The notes under the pieces are model-generated. The model was not told the origin of the DNA. It ran no database searches and was given only the letters and a program-made list of their open reading frames with translations. This document shows positions 1-9,228 of a stretch of DNA of 64,000 nucleotides, one piece after another. Each line of letters opens with the position of its first letter. Positions within the stretch are counted from its first letter, which is position 1. The translations under genes and the position numbers were made by a program. Source of the stretch: QYOJ01 sp964449285 (GTDB taxonomy: Bacteria > Bacteroidota > Bacteroidia > Bacteroidales > FEN-979); the NCBI GenBank assembly GCA_964449285.1, contig CAYUZX010000001.1:1-64000 (forward strand), read 5' to 3'.

Positions 1-236
1 ATGCACCAACTGCAGGTAGTAAAGAAGAGGTCAAGGAATACGGTTTTCCCTTGATCCAGCGTGGAATAAAGATTCAATTCGTTGCCTTCTGTGTCAGTAA
101 TCGTAAAATCAGCGATCTGTGATCTGTCAAGCACCAGGATCTTTGCGTTCTGTGGTACAGTGGAGGCACAACGGTTCTGTGCAAAGCTGACAGAAAGGCT
201 TGTAAGAAGAATTAAGAGTGTAATAATTGTCTTCAT
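1..236 (-). CDS. Secreted thioredoxin-like (redoxin/TlpA-type) protein, N-terminal part
   Basis: Only the first 78 residues are in the window; the gene runs off the left edge. Residues 1-19 form a typical signal peptide (Lys at 3, then a Leu/Ile/Thr-rich core ending SFA-Q). The mature part begins a strand pattern ending in FFTTCSWC, in which C75-x-x-C78 looks like the active-site pair of a thioredoxin-fold oxidoreductase exported to the periplasm. The ATG is at 236-234. The CxxC is seen; the family (TlpA/ResA-like thiol-disulfide protein) is inferred from its position after a VFLDL strand. A SCO-like or AhpC/TSA protein is possible. Confidence 0.6.
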   Translation of the reverse strand, partial: MKTIITLLILLTSLSVSFAQNRCASTVPQNAKILVLDRSQIADFTITDTEGNELNLYSTLDQGKTVFLDLFFTTCSWC

Positions 237-269
237 TGCGTTAGGTTTAAGTGTGATATGGATGCAAAT

Positions 270-310
270 ATATATAAAAAATAAGGCTGACTCACACGGA
301 ATCAGCCTTG
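270..310 (-). terminator. Intrinsic terminator after hppA
   Basis: A perfect 8-bp stem (283-290 with 302-309, AAGGCTGA/TCAGCCTT) and an 11-base loop are followed on the minus strand by ATTTTTTATATAT. It lies 20 bases beyond the hppA stop and just before the thioredoxin-like gene, so it separates the two transcripts. Confidence 0.75.
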
Positions 311-329
311 TAAAATCAGATTCGACCTT

Positions 330-2747
330 CTAAGCCTTTTTCGGGATCCTCATATTGTAAAAGGATCTGTAGACAAAGTAAAGGGCGATCACACCAAATA
401 CGATTCCTATATAAGGAGCCATCCGGTAAAAATCTTCCGAAATGGCTATCTCCATTGCCAGTAGGCCGAAAAGAGTCGTAAATTTAATGATCGGATTCAA
501 AGCAACAGAAGAGGTGTCTTTATATGGATCACCAACTGTATCACCCACAATGGATGCTTCATGCAAAGGTGTCCCCTTCTCTTTCAGGTCAACCTCAACA
601 ACCTTCTTGGCATTATCCCAGGAACCACCGGCGTTGGCCATAAAAATAGCCTGGAACAACCCAAAGAATGCAATTGAGAGCAGATAGGCTACAAAGAAGG
701 AGGCAGCAGCATATATATTTGGATCACTTGGTTCCAGCCCCAGGTTCCTGTAACCCGAAAGGAAGGCGATCGCAACCGCAAATGAGAAGATGGCAACAAA
801 AATGTTCAACATCCCTGTTTGTGCATATTGTGTGCAAATCTTTACCACCTCTTTCGATTTCTCAATGGATGCCTTTTTCTCGCCTATATCATCCAGGACG
901 ATGTTCTGTTTTATATACTCAACAGCACGATAAGCTCCTGTTGTCACTGCCTGTATGGAGGCGCCTGTAAACCAATAAATCACTGCTCCACCGGCCATGA
1001 ATCCCAGGATAGTGTAAGGGTTTAAGACATTCAGAATCTGTTCTGGTGCAATGCCGAAATGTTTCTGGATGATCAATATCAGAGAGAAGATCATCGTAGT
1101 GGCGCCAACAACTGCAGTTCCAATCAGTACTGGTTTGGCCGTTGCCTTGAAGGTATTTCCGGCACCATCGTTGGCTTCAAGATAGTGCTTAGCCTTCTCA
1201 AAGTCGGGTTTGAAACCAAACTCCTTCTCTATCTCAACCGTAACTTCAGCCTGATTTTCTTCAATCAGGGACAACTCGTAAATTGATTGAGCATTGTCTG
1301 TAACCGGCCCATAACTATCAACCGCAATCGTAACTGGCCCCATGCCCAGGAAACCAAATGCAACCAGGCCAAAAGCAAAGATAGAGGGATAAATCATCGT
1401 TTCGCCCAGGCCATACTGACTGGCCACAAATGCGATGAACATCAGAGCAAGAAAAATCAAACCCTGCCAGAATGCACTAAAATTACCAGCTACCAGTCCA
1501 GAGAGGATGTTTAGGGAAGCTCCTCCTTCACGGGAAGCGGTAACGATCTCGTTCACATGTTTGGATTTGGGGCTGGTAAAGATCTTGGTAAATTCGGGGA
1601 TCAGGGCTGCACCTAAAGTTCCACAACTGATGATAATGGAAAGGATGAGCCAAAGATTGTTGGGCAATGCCCCGAGTTGCCAGTAACTTGCGCCAAAGGT
1701 AGCGATGATGGATAATACCGATGTGATCCAAACCAGGGTGGTCAATGGCTTCTCAAAGTCGAGGTCGTCTACGTTATTGTATCTGGCCTGACTGATCATT
1801 TTGTTGATGTAGAAGGCGGTAATCGATGTGATAACCATCAGGATACGCATCACGAAGATCCAGGTCAACAGTTGTCGCTGGAACTCAATATCGGTGATAG
1901 CCAGTACGATGAAAGCAATTAAAGCAACTCCTGTCACCCCATAAGTCTCAAATCCGTCGGCGGTCGGACCAACACTGTCGCCAGCATTGTCGCCTACACA
2001 GTCAGCAATGACACCAGGATTCCGTGGATCGTCTTCCTTGATGCCGAAAACCACCTTCATCAGGTCAGACCCAATATCGGCGATCTTAGTGAAAATTCCT
2101 CCGGCAATACGAAGCGCTGAAGCTCCCAGCGATTCGCCTATCGCAAACCCGATGAAACTGGCGCCTGCGTATTCGCGCGGCACGAAAAGAAGAATGATCA
2201 GCATCATGATCAGTTCAACGCAGATCAGTGCTACTCCAATACTCATCCCGGCATTGAGTGGGATATTCAACAATTTCAGCGGTTTTCTTTCAAGCGAAGC
2301 AAAAGCCATCCGACTGTTGGCCAGCGTATTCATTCGAATACCAAACCAGGCAACGCCGTATGATCCCAGGATGCCGATAACAGTCCAGGCAAGGATTAAC
2401 AGGACTCCACCAAAAGAGTTATGCTGCAAGTATCCGAAGTAAAAAGCCATACATAGTCCGATGATGAGAAAAAGGATCACCAGGAATTTTCCCTGCTGGA
2501 TCAGATATGTTTTACAGGTCTGAAAAATTACATTTGCCACATCGAGCATCGATTGATGTGCCCTTATTTTTTTCACTTTTGCATACTGATACCATCCAAA
2601 TAACAATCCCAGGACACAAATGATGAATCCGAGGTATAACAAGTTATTTTGGGCGGCAGTCAGCTCAGGTATAACCAGGTCTGCTTCACTGGCCATACTT
2701 AAAAATGGAACAAGAATTGCAATTAGAACTGTCGTAAATCGCTTCAT
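330..2747 (-). CDS. hppA: Membrane-bound ion-pumping pyrophosphatase
   Basis: Couples hydrolysis of pyrophosphate to H+ (or Na+) pumping across the inner membrane. The protein has 805 residues and about 16 membrane segments. Family motifs are visible: EDDPRNP at 238-244, DNAGDSVG at 253-260, DSYGPVTDNAQ near 477, GSWDNAKK and GDTVGDPYKDTS towards the C-terminus, all part of the Mg-PPi site. In the GNTxKA motif (530-535) residue 534 is Lys; in the family, Lys here goes with K+-independent enzymes and Ala with K+-dependent ones. The first catalytic loop reads DSVGPTADGFETYG where most family members have DCAGMAADLFETY, so this is a divergent branch. It ends with TAG and is followed by a good terminator. 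Its ATG is 53 bases from a candidate -7 element. Confidence 0.93.
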   Translation of the reverse strand: MKRFTTVLIAILVPFLSMASEADLVIPELTAAQNNLLYLGFIICVLGLLFGWYQYAKVKKIRAHQSMLDVANVIFQTCKTYLIQQGKFLVILFLIIGLCMAFYFGYLQHNSFGGVLLILAWTVIGILGSYGVAWFGIRMNTLANSRMAFASLERKPLKLLNIPLNAGMSIGVALICVELIMMLIILLFVPREYAGASFIGFAIGESLGASALRIAGGIFTKIADIGSDLMKVVFGIKEDDPRNPGVIADCVGDNAGDSVGPTADGFETYGVTGVALIAFIVLAITDIEFQRQLLTWIFVMRILMVITSITAFYINKMISQARYNNVDDLDFEKPLTTLVWITSVLSIIATFGASYWQLGALPNNLWLILSIIISCGTLGAALIPEFTKIFTSPKSKHVNEIVTASREGGASLNILSGLVAGNFSAFWQGLIFLALMFIAFVASQYGLGETMIYPSIFAFGLVAFGFLGMGPVTIAVDSYGPVTDNAQSIYELSLIEENQAEVTVEIEKEFGFKPDFEKAKHYLEANDGAGNTFKATAKPVLIGTAVVGATTMIFSLILIIQKHFGIAPEQILNVLNPYTILGFMAGGAVIYWFTGASIQAVTTGAYRAVEYIKQNIVLDDIGEKKASIEKSKEVVKICTQYAQTGMLNIFVAIFSFAVAIAFLSGYRNLGLEPSDPNIYAAASFFVAYLLSIAFFGLFQAIFMANAGGSWDNAKKVVEVDLKEKGTPLHEASIVGDTVGDPYKDTSSVALNPIIKFTTLFGLLAMEIAISEDFYRMAPYIGIVFGVIALYFVYRSFYNMRIPKKA

Positions 2748-2799
2748 ATGAATGTATTTAGTTTCAATGATTTAATTCCGGCAAAAATAAGACTTTTTT

Positions 2800-2807
2800 C
2801 AAAGATA
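2800..2807 (-). promoter_or_regulatory. Candidate hppA -7 element
   Basis: CAAAGATA on the plus strand reads TATCTTTG on the minus strand, matching the Bacteroidota -7 consensus TAnnTTTG. No clear -33 TTG is seen at the usual distance, so the call is weak. Confidence 0.4.
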
Positions 2808-2829
2808 GAGCGGAATTTTTCCACAGTTG

Positions 2830-2861
2830 TTTGCTAGATTGATAAAAATCACGTAGGTTTG
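2830..2861 (+). promoter_or_regulatory. Promoter of the DUF151 gene
   Basis: TTTG at 2830-2833 and TAGGTTTG at 2854-2861 are separated by 20 bases, which fits the Bacteroidota -33/-7 promoter. The ATG is 22 bases after the -7 element. Confidence 0.7.
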
Positions 2862-2883
2862 TGTAAAGCAAACTTGTTAGGGA

Positions 2884-3477
2884 ATGGAGAAACTCCGGCT
2901 TGAGATCATTGGCATGTCATACAGCCAATCACAAAGCGGCGCTTATGCGATCATTCTGGGAGAACAGGAGGGTAAGAGAAGGTTGCCTATCATCATTGGG
3001 AGCTTCGAAGCCCAAGCTATTGCAATAGAAATCGAAAAAATCAAAACACCTCGTCCGCTCACGCACGACCTCTTCAAATCGTTTGCAGAGACCTTTCACA
3101 TTAACGTAACGGAGGTGATTATCAATAAATTTAGTGAAGGGGTCTTTTACGCAGTTCTCCTCTGTTCCGATGGAAAGACTGAAAAGGAGGTGGATTCCAG
3201 AACCTCCGATGCAATTGCCCTGGCATTACGGTTCAACTGTCCGATATACACCTATGAAAATATCATGGTGGCGGCGGGGATCGTCATGGATGAGGAGACT
3301 TCAGAATCCATTCATCCTGAAGTGGAACAGGAGATTCCCACAACCCTGGGAGATGACTTATCAGTTTACACGATTAAAGAGCTTAAGCAATTAATAAAAA
3401 AAGCTGTTGAGAGCGAAGAATACGAGAAGGCATCTAAAATCCGGGACGAAATCACAAAAAGAAAAAGGGAGACCTAG
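2884..3477 (+). CDS. Bifunctional nuclease family protein (DUF151) with C-terminal UVR motif
   Basis: The N-terminal ~130 residues form a BFN/DUF151 domain, recognisable from GAYAIILGEQEGKRRLPI (GxxEAxAI follows) and RTSDAIALALR. Plant and Bacteroidota members have been described as nucleases, but the substrate here is unknown. Residues ~160-195 form a UvrB/UvrC-type helical motif (ELKQLIKKAVESEEYEKA), common in Bacteroidota copies. The 197-residue length is normal for that architecture. It has its own promoter and stands 57 bases upstream of the nucleoside transporter on the same strand, so the two may be co-transcribed. Stop codon TAG, with a second in-frame stop two codons later. Confidence 0.85.
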   Translation: MEKLRLEIIGMSYSQSQSGAYAIILGEQEGKRRLPIIIGSFEAQAIAIEIEKIKTPRPLTHDLFKSFAETFHINVTEVIINKFSEGVFYAVLLCSDGKTEKEVDSRTSDAIALALRFNCPIYTYENIMVAAGIVMDEETSESIHPEVEQEIPTTLGDDLSVYTIKELKQLIKKAVESEEYEKASKIRDEITKRKRET

Positions 3478-3534
3478 GATTGATCCCAGGGATAGTGCCC
3501 ATGTTGTAGCATTTTTCATGCCTGAAAAAACTGT

Positions 3535-4815
3535 ATGGATAGATTTACCGGTATTCTTGGCCTTGTGCTGATTTTTGGAATCGCATTTCTGATGTCTAAT
3601 AACCGAAAGGCGATTAATTACCGCCTTGTGATTACTGGCATCATTCTTCAGGTTGGAACTGCTGTTTTCGTTCTGAAAATACCAATTGGGCAACTGATCT
3701 TTGAAAAGATTGGCTTCGGAATTCAGAAACTCCTGGAATACAGTATGGAGGGTGCCCGTTTTTGCTTTGGTTTTCTGGCAAATGGAGATTTACTGAATTC
3801 CATCCTTGGTCCTGGGAACAGCTTCATCTTTGTCTTTACGTTGATTCCAACGATCATTTTTGTCTGTGTCCTGGTTGCGATTGGCTATCATATAGGACTT
3901 CTGCAAAGGATCGTCGCTGTCATCGCAGTAGGAGTTTACAAGATTATGCGGGTTAGTGGGAGTGAAGCGCTTTCCAACGTGGCCAGTGCCTTCGTCGGAC
4001 AGGTTGAAGCCCAAATTCTGATCAGGCCATACATTTCAGGTATGACAATGTCGGAACTCCTGGCTTCCATGAGCGGCAGTATGGCTTGTATCGCGGGAGG
4101 AGTGCTTGCTGTATATGTAGCTATGGGTGTGCCTGCCCCTTACCTCCTGGCAGCCAGCTTGATGGCTGCTCCCGGCGCACTGGTGATCGCGAAAATCGTA
4201 TATCCTGAAACCCAGGAGTCAGAAACCAAAGGACGGGTGAAGCTTGAAGTGAAGAAGACCCACGCAAACCTGATGGATGCCATTTCACATGGTGCAAGCG
4301 ATGGAATGAGAATCAGCATCAACGTCATCGCTATGCTGATTGGGATGATCGCACTGATCGCACTTGCTGATGCACTTCTGGGGTGGCTGGGAAGTTTAGT
4401 GGCCATGACCGGATTGAGCCTGAATGCAATAGGATGGAACCTGGAAGACCTTCGGCTACGTGATATCCTTGGTTCGTTTTTCTCCATCTTTGCCTGGGCT
4501 ATGGGTGTCCCATGGAAAGAAGCACATACTGTTGGAGCGTTGATGGGAACGAAACTTGTAATCAACGAGTTTGTTGCCTATACGGACTTGGCGCCAATGA
4601 TAGCAGCTAAGTCATTATCTCCAAAGGCATTGGTCATTGCAAGCTTTGCTTTGTGCGGATTTGCAAATTTCAGCTCTGTGGCCATTCAAATAGGCGGTAT
4701 CGGAGAGCTGGCACCCAACCGGCGCCGCGACCTTGCCAAACTCGGGATCAAAGCGATGATCTGTGGTACACTGGCATCCTATGTGTCTGCCACACTGGCT
4801 GGAATTATGATGTAA
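3535..4815 (+). CDS. nupC: Concentrative nucleoside transporter (CNT/NupC family)
   Basis: Inner-membrane symporter that takes up nucleosides with H+ or Na+. The 426 residues show about eight or more hydrophobic segments. The family signature is clear: the gate region SGSEALSNVASAFVGQVEA, the loop MSGSMACIAGGVLAVY, and the C-terminal KLVINEFVAYTDL with GFANFSSVAIQIGGIG. It sits 63 bases before thyA and folA, so uptake of nucleosides, thymidylate synthesis and folate reduction lie in one row. Substrate choice (pyrimidine or purine) cannot be read from the sequence. Confidence 0.9.
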   Translation: MDRFTGILGLVLIFGIAFLMSNNRKAINYRLVITGIILQVGTAVFVLKIPIGQLIFEKIGFGIQKLLEYSMEGARFCFGFLANGDLLNSILGPGNSFIFVFTLIPTIIFVCVLVAIGYHIGLLQRIVAVIAVGVYKIMRVSGSEALSNVASAFVGQVEAQILIRPYISGMTMSELLASMSGSMACIAGGVLAVYVAMGVPAPYLLAASLMAAPGALVIAKIVYPETQESETKGRVKLEVKKTHANLMDAISHGASDGMRISINVIAMLIGMIALIALADALLGWLGSLVAMTGLSLNAIGWNLEDLRLRDILGSFFSIFAWAMGVPWKEAHTVGALMGTKLVINEFVAYTDLAPMIAAKSLSPKALVIASFALCGFANFSSVAIQIGGIGELAPNRRRDLAKLGIKAMICGTLASYVSATLAGIMM

Positions 4816-4878
4816 ACGGAACTACTTCTCTATTATCTTTCATCGTGCAAGAGGTAAGGGAAGAGACAAGCTGAAACT

Positions 4879-5673
4879 ATGAAACAATACCTCGACCTTC
4901 TGGATCATGTACTAAAAAATGGGGTAACCAAAGCCGATCGCACGGGCACCGGCACCATCAGTGTGTTTGGATATCAAATGCGGTTTAACCTGGATGATGG
5001 GTTCCCTGTGCTCACTACCAAGAAATTGCACCTCCGCTCTATCATCCATGAATTGCTGTGGTTCCTGCGAGGAGAGACAAATATTAAGTATTTGAATGAC
5101 AATAAGGTTACCATCTGGAACGAATGGGCTGATGAAAAGGGGGAGCTGGGCCATGTGTACGGATTTCAGTGGAGGTCATGGCCCAGAGCTGATGGATCTC
5201 ATATTGACCAAATCTCTCAGGTTGTTAAATCGATTAAAATGAATCCGGATTCACGCCGACATCTCGTCTCAGCCTGGAACGTTGGTGAGTTGGACCAGAT
5301 GGCATTGCCCCCCTGCCATCTATTGTTTCAGTTTTATGTTGCAGAAGGGAGACTCTCGCTCCAAATGTACCAGAGAAGTTGTGACATTTTTCTCGGGGTG
5401 CCATTTAATATCTCATCCTATACGCTGCTTTTGTTGATGATGGCTCAAGTAACCGGACTGAAGCCCGGAGAGTTTATTCATACCCTGGGTGACGCCCACA
5501 TTTATTTAAACCATATCGATCAGGTGAAACTTCAGCTGACAAGGGCCCCATTTCCTTTGCCATCCATGAAACTCAATCCTGATAAGTCAGGTATATTTGA
5601 TTTTACTTATGAGGATTTTGATCTGATCAACTATCGGTTTCATCCCCATATCAAAGGAGAAATTTCTGTTTAA
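4879..5673 (+). CDS. thyA: Thymidylate synthase
   Basis: Makes dTMP from dUMP with methylene-tetrahydrofolate. Its length, 264 residues, equals that of the E. coli enzyme. Visible motifs are the N-terminal DRTGTGTISVFGYQMRF, the catalytic Cys in ALPPCHLLFQFYV, the substrate-binding QRSCDIFLGVPFNI and the HTLGDAHIYLNH segment. It lies 11 bases before folA, which recycles the dihydrofolate that ThyA produces, so the pair is a functional operon. Confidence 0.97.
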   Translation: MKQYLDLLDHVLKNGVTKADRTGTGTISVFGYQMRFNLDDGFPVLTTKKLHLRSIIHELLWFLRGETNIKYLNDNKVTIWNEWADEKGELGHVYGFQWRSWPRADGSHIDQISQVVKSIKMNPDSRRHLVSAWNVGELDQMALPPCHLLFQFYVAEGRLSLQMYQRSCDIFLGVPFNISSYTLLLLMMAQVTGLKPGEFIHTLGDAHIYLNHIDQVKLQLTRAPFPLPSMKLNPDKSGIFDFTYEDFDLINYRFHPHIKGEISV

Positions 5674-5684
5674 AACAATAAACT

Positions 5685-6179
5685 ATGATCTCAATTATCG
5701 TTGCCATAGCTGAAAATAATGCCATTGGGAAAGATAACCAGCTGTTATGGCATATTCCCGATGATTTGAAACGGTTTAAGCGGCTAACGACAGGTCATAC
5801 AGTTATTATGGGCAAAAATACCTGGGAATCCCTTCCCAATCATCCATTACCAAACCGAAGAAATATTGTAATTACGGATAATCCTTGTGATCATTTTGAG
5901 GGTGCAGAAATGGTTACTTCTATTGAAGATGCTCTGGCATTATGCCGTTCTACAGAAGAGAACTTTGTGATGGGTGGAGCTTCCATTTACCAGCAGTTCT
6001 TACCGATTACCGACCGACTTTACCTGACGAAAGTCCATAAGGCCTTTGATGGCGATACATTCTTCCCGGAATTGAACCTGTTAGACTGGGAGAGAGTCTC
6101 GAAAGACGACTATCCTCCTGATGCAGATAATGATTTCGGCTACACTTATTTTATCTTCGATCACATTAAAGGCCAGTGA
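5685..6179 (+). CDS. folA: Dihydrofolate reductase
   Basis: Reduces dihydrofolate to tetrahydrofolate with NADPH. The protein has 164 residues. It shows IVAIAENNAIGKDNQLLWH with the catalytic Asp in IPDDLKRF, the NADPH-binding HTVIMGKNTWESLP and the FVMGGASIYQQFLP motif. It directly follows thyA. The stop TGA is followed by low-complexity repeat DNA. Confidence 0.97.
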   Translation: MISIIVAIAENNAIGKDNQLLWHIPDDLKRFKRLTTGHTVIMGKNTWESLPNHPLPNRRNIVITDNPCDHFEGAEMVTSIEDALALCRSTEENFVMGGASIYQQFLPITDRLYLTKVHKAFDGDTFFPELNLLDWERVSKDDYPPDADNDFGYTYFIFDHIKGQ

Positions 6180-6331
6180 TCAGTTGGCAGTTGGCAGTCA
6201 TTTCGAACTACGAATAATTCGATTTTCGATTAACACTCTTCACTCTCATACCCTCACACCCTCTTACTCCCACGTCCCACGTCCCACGTCCTACGTCCCA
6301 CGTCCCACGTCTCACGTCTTACGTCTTACGT
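6180..6331. repeat. Low-complexity intergenic repeat with 7-base CCCACGT units
   Basis: After folA the DNA holds a duplicated CAGTTGG, a pyrimidine-rich stretch (CTCTCATACCCTCACACCC) and, from about 6268 to 6331, roughly nine degenerate copies of a 7-base unit CCCACGT/CTTACGT. The last copies run over the stop and final codons of the minus-strand gene that ends at 6319. A related word pattern in the opposite orientation is found at 35511-35590. Confidence 0.8.
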
Positions 6332-7617
6332 TTTTCCTTACGGGCAGCCGGGAATAGAATGTTATTGAGAATTAACCTGTAGCCGGGAGAGTTGGGATGC
6401 AGGTTGAGTTCTGTCGGAGGATCCCCAACCATATGCTGGTAATCTTCAGGATCGTGCCCTCCCAGGAAGGTCCAGGTTCCTTTCCCAAAATCACCATGAA
6501 TATACCTAACCTCACGCAATACCTTATTCTCTCCCATAATGAGAACAGACGGTTTTAGAAATTCCTTCTTGAAAGCTGTCGTTTGTCCCATAAATCCAGA
6601 AATGATGGTCTCATGATCCTGGCAAAGCATCGCTGGCACAGGATCCCATTTCGCTGAAAAATCAAATAGTGTAAAGAAGTCGGTCGATTGATTTAATTCA
6701 CGTGGACGGGTTTCGGTAGCATCTATGGATGATATCTCATATTGATAGGGATTCTTGCTGAGGGTGAAGTTCTCAAAGGCAAAACATCTTGAATAATCGA
6801 GTTTGCTGTCGGCTTGAGGGTCGGGTGGATCTCCGTCGAACATCACATCACAGATATCGACTCCCTCTGCAGCCAGGGCAACATCATAGCTATCAGGGGC
6901 AGAACACATGGAAAAAAGGTATCCTCCTCCTGCCACGAAATCCCTGATTCTTTTAGCTGTCTCCAACTTCATTTCAGAGACCTTTTTAAATCCTAGTTTA
7001 TAAGCCAGATCTTCGTTTAATTTAACATCCTCCTGGTACCATGCGTTTTGTTTATATGCAGCCCAGAATTTGCCATACTGTCCTGTGAAATCTTCATGAT
7101 GGAGATGCAGCCAGTCGTAAAGCGGGAGAACTCCGGCATGAATCTCCTCATCGTAAACCACTTCATAAGGGATTTCTGCATATGTGAGTACTAAGGTTAC
7201 GGCATCGTCCCAGGGCTGTTTATTTTTTGGCGAATAGACTGCTATCCTCGGGGGCTTATGGAGCTTGACGGACTCCATGTTTATCTGAGGATCGGCAATC
7301 TCCAGCAGAATCGCATTGGCTTGTGCATCGCTGATAACTTGAGAAATGACCCCACGGATCTGGCACTCCTGTTCAATCTCCTGCGCATAGGGGATCATGA
7401 AACTTCCTCCCCGGTAATTCAACAGCCAGCTGACCTCCACATTCTTTTGAAGAACCCAATAAGCCACTCCGTAAGCTTTGAGATGATTCTTCTGGGTATC
7501 ATCCATAGGAATTAAAACATAGAACCCCATTGTAAGATGCGACATCAATACGAAAAATAGAAGAATAATACCTCTGGAAAAGTTAAAATGGAATATCATT
7601 AGGGCTGCTCTCTTCAT
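6319..7617 (-). CDS. Secreted protein with class-I amidotransferase-like fold (family often mislabelled asparagine synthetase B)
   Basis: I recognise a Bacteroidota family that databases often call asparagine synthetase B, although it lacks the AsnB N-terminal Cys and ATP-pyrophosphatase motifs. Here there is a hydrophobic N-terminal segment (RGIILLFFVLMSHLTMGF), then YVLIPMDD and KAYGVAYWVL. A nucleophile-elbow-like VAGGGYLFSMCSAPDSYD resembles ThuA/class-I glutamine amidotransferase folds. The family function is unknown. ATGs at 7629, 7617 and 7599 are all possible; I chose 7617. All overlap the 3' end of dnaB, suggesting co-transcription after it. The C-terminal residues KRKT are encoded by the repeat at 6268-6331. 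Confidence 0.6.
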   Translation of the reverse strand: MKRAALMIFHFNFSRGIILLFFVLMSHLTMGFYVLIPMDDTQKNHLKAYGVAYWVLQKNVEVSWLLNYRGGSFMIPYAQEIEQECQIRGVISQVISDAQANAILLEIADPQINMESVKLHKPPRIAVYSPKNKQPWDDAVTLVLTYAEIPYEVVYDEEIHAGVLPLYDWLHLHHEDFTGQYGKFWAAYKQNAWYQEDVKLNEDLAYKLGFKKVSEMKLETAKRIRDFVAGGGYLFSMCSAPDSYDVALAAEGVDICDVMFDGDPPDPQADSKLDYSRCFAFENFTLSKNPYQYEISSIDATETRPRELNQSTDFFTLFDFSAKWDPVPAMLCQDHETIISGFMGQTTAFKKEFLKPSVLIMGENKVLREVRYIHGDFGKGTWTFLGGHDPEDYQHMVGDPPTELNLHPNSPGYRLILNNILFPAARKEKRKT

Positions 7618-9166
7618 GGTCAATCTCATCCATTCTGGACATCACATTGCGGGTCCTTATTTTTCCATCAAACGAGTCGTTTGGAGAAATAGTATCAGCA
7701 AAGGCGTAATCCTTCTCGTAATCCATGAATTTGGCATTTTTGGCAACGAAACGAAGTTTGATTTCTTTTGTGGGGCCATTACGGTTTTTGGCTATCCCAA
7801 TTTCTGCCAATCCTGTCGTAGAATCGCCCTGTTCATCCACATCGATTTTGTAATACTCCGGGCGGTAGATAAACATCACCATATCGGCATCCTGCTCAAT
7901 GGATCCGGACTCCCTGAGGTCGGAGAGGATCGGTTTTTTTGTTCCACCTCTTTTTTCCACTTCCCGGCTCAGCTGTGAAAGCGCAATGATTGGCACGTTA
8001 AGCTCTTTTGCAAGTGCCTTCAGAGACCTCGAGATGCTGCTGATCTCCTGTTCCCGGTTTCCCCTGTGCTCAGCTCCGCCCTGCATCAACTGCATATAGT
8101 CGAGGATGATCATTTCAATGTTGTGTTGCTGCCGCAACCTCCGGCTTTTTGCACGGAGTTCAAAGATAGTTAATGCTGGTGTGTCATCAATATAGAGAGG
8201 AGCGTCAATCAGATTAGTGACTTTACTGTTTAAGAGATTCCACTCATCTGTGTTGAGAGTCCCTTTTTTCAGTTTCTCCGCCGGGATTCCAGTTTCGCTG
8301 GCAATCAATCGTGTAACAAGCTGAACAGCAGACATTTCAAGTGAGAAAACAGCGACAGGTTTATTGAAATTGACTGCTGCATTTCTGGCCATCGTCAGGG
8401 CAAAAGCTGTTTTACCCATCCCGGGACGTGAGGCGAGAATGACCAAATCAGAACGCTGCCAACCACCAGTAACACGGTCGAGTTCAGTAAACCCCGATCC
8501 AACTCCCCGTAGATGCCCTTCGTGTTTTTGGCCCGCTGCAATCTCCTGGATTGCCTCTTTCATCAGCGATTGCATCGATCTGTAGGTCCGACGAAGGCTA
8601 TTTTCACTGATGTAAAAAAGATTATTCTCTGCTTTGTCAAGTAGCTCAAATACATCGGTTGTGTCTTCGTAGGCCTCTTTGATAATCTCGGAAGAGATAT
8701 GGATTAACTCGCGTTGAATGTATTTTTGCAGCAGGATATGGGCATGGTATTCAATATTGGCTGCCGATGCTACCCTATTTGTAAGCATCGTAATATAATA
8801 TGGGCCGCCAACCACGTCAAGTTCTCCACTTTTCCGAAGCGATTCTGTAACAGTAAGGATGTCAACGGGTTCCGTGCTTCCAAATAATTTCTGGATAGCA
8901 GCAAAAATAATCTGGTGAGCCTCTTTGTAGAAGATCTCTGGTTTTAGGATCTCTATAACTTCCGTCAGCGGATCTTTCTCAAGCATCATGGCACCCAATA
9001 CAGCCTCTTCCAGGTCCACAGCTTGCGGAGGGACCTTCCCATGCTCAAGAAATAGTTCTGAAACCGGGCTTTTTTTCGCCCGTTTTCTATTTAGATGCTG
9101 AGCTTCCTGCAGTTGTTTTTTATCCTGGCCCAGTGCATCCGGACTCTTATTTATCAACTCTTCCAT
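7583..9166 (-). CDS. dnaB: Replicative DNA helicase
   Basis: Hexameric helicase that opens DNA at the replication fork. It has 527 residues. The N-terminal DnaB domain starts at VPPQAVDLEEAVLGAMM. The RecA-like C-terminal domain has the Walker A motif SRPGMGKTAF, an IILDYMQLMQ Walker B and LSDLRESGSIEQDADMV. The N-terminal 45 residues are Lys/Arg-rich and not part of the family core. The -7 element ends only 4 bases before the ATG, so the mRNA is probably leaderless. It overlaps the next minus-strand gene at its 3' end. Confidence 0.96.
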   Translation of the reverse strand: MEELINKSPDALGQDKKQLQEAQHLNRKRAKKSPVSELFLEHGKVPPQAVDLEEAVLGAMMLEKDPLTEVIEILKPEIFYKEAHQIIFAAIQKLFGSTEPVDILTVTESLRKSGELDVVGGPYYITMLTNRVASAANIEYHAHILLQKYIQRELIHISSEIIKEAYEDTTDVFELLDKAENNLFYISENSLRRTYRSMQSLMKEAIQEIAAGQKHEGHLRGVGSGFTELDRVTGGWQRSDLVILASRPGMGKTAFALTMARNAAVNFNKPVAVFSLEMSAVQLVTRLIASETGIPAEKLKKGTLNTDEWNLLNSKVTNLIDAPLYIDDTPALTIFELRAKSRRLRQQHNIEMIILDYMQLMQGGAEHRGNREQEISSISRSLKALAKELNVPIIALSQLSREVEKRGGTKKPILSDLRESGSIEQDADMVMFIYRPEYYKIDVDEQGDSTTGLAEIGIAKNRNGPTKEIKLRFVAKNAKFMDYEKDYAFADTISPNDSFDGKIRTRNVMSRMDEIDHEESSPNDIPF

Positions 9167-9170
9167 TGGT

Positions 9171-9204
9171 CAAAAGTAAAACTTCCATGAGAGAAATCTT
9201 CAAA
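9171..9204 (-). promoter_or_regulatory. dnaB promoter, predicted leaderless
   Basis: On the minus strand TTTG (9204-9201) and TACTTTTG (9178-9171) are 22 bases apart. The -7 element ends 4 bases before the dnaB ATG (9166), so transcription should start at or next to the start codon. Confidence 0.6.
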
Positions 9205-9228
9205 AATCATCCATTAAAGTTTTCAACA

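Noticed and set aside
1987..2442. 151-codon plus-strand frame inside hppA
   Set aside because: Antisense of a well-conserved gene; composition is Ser/Ile/Pro-rich shadow with no family similarity.
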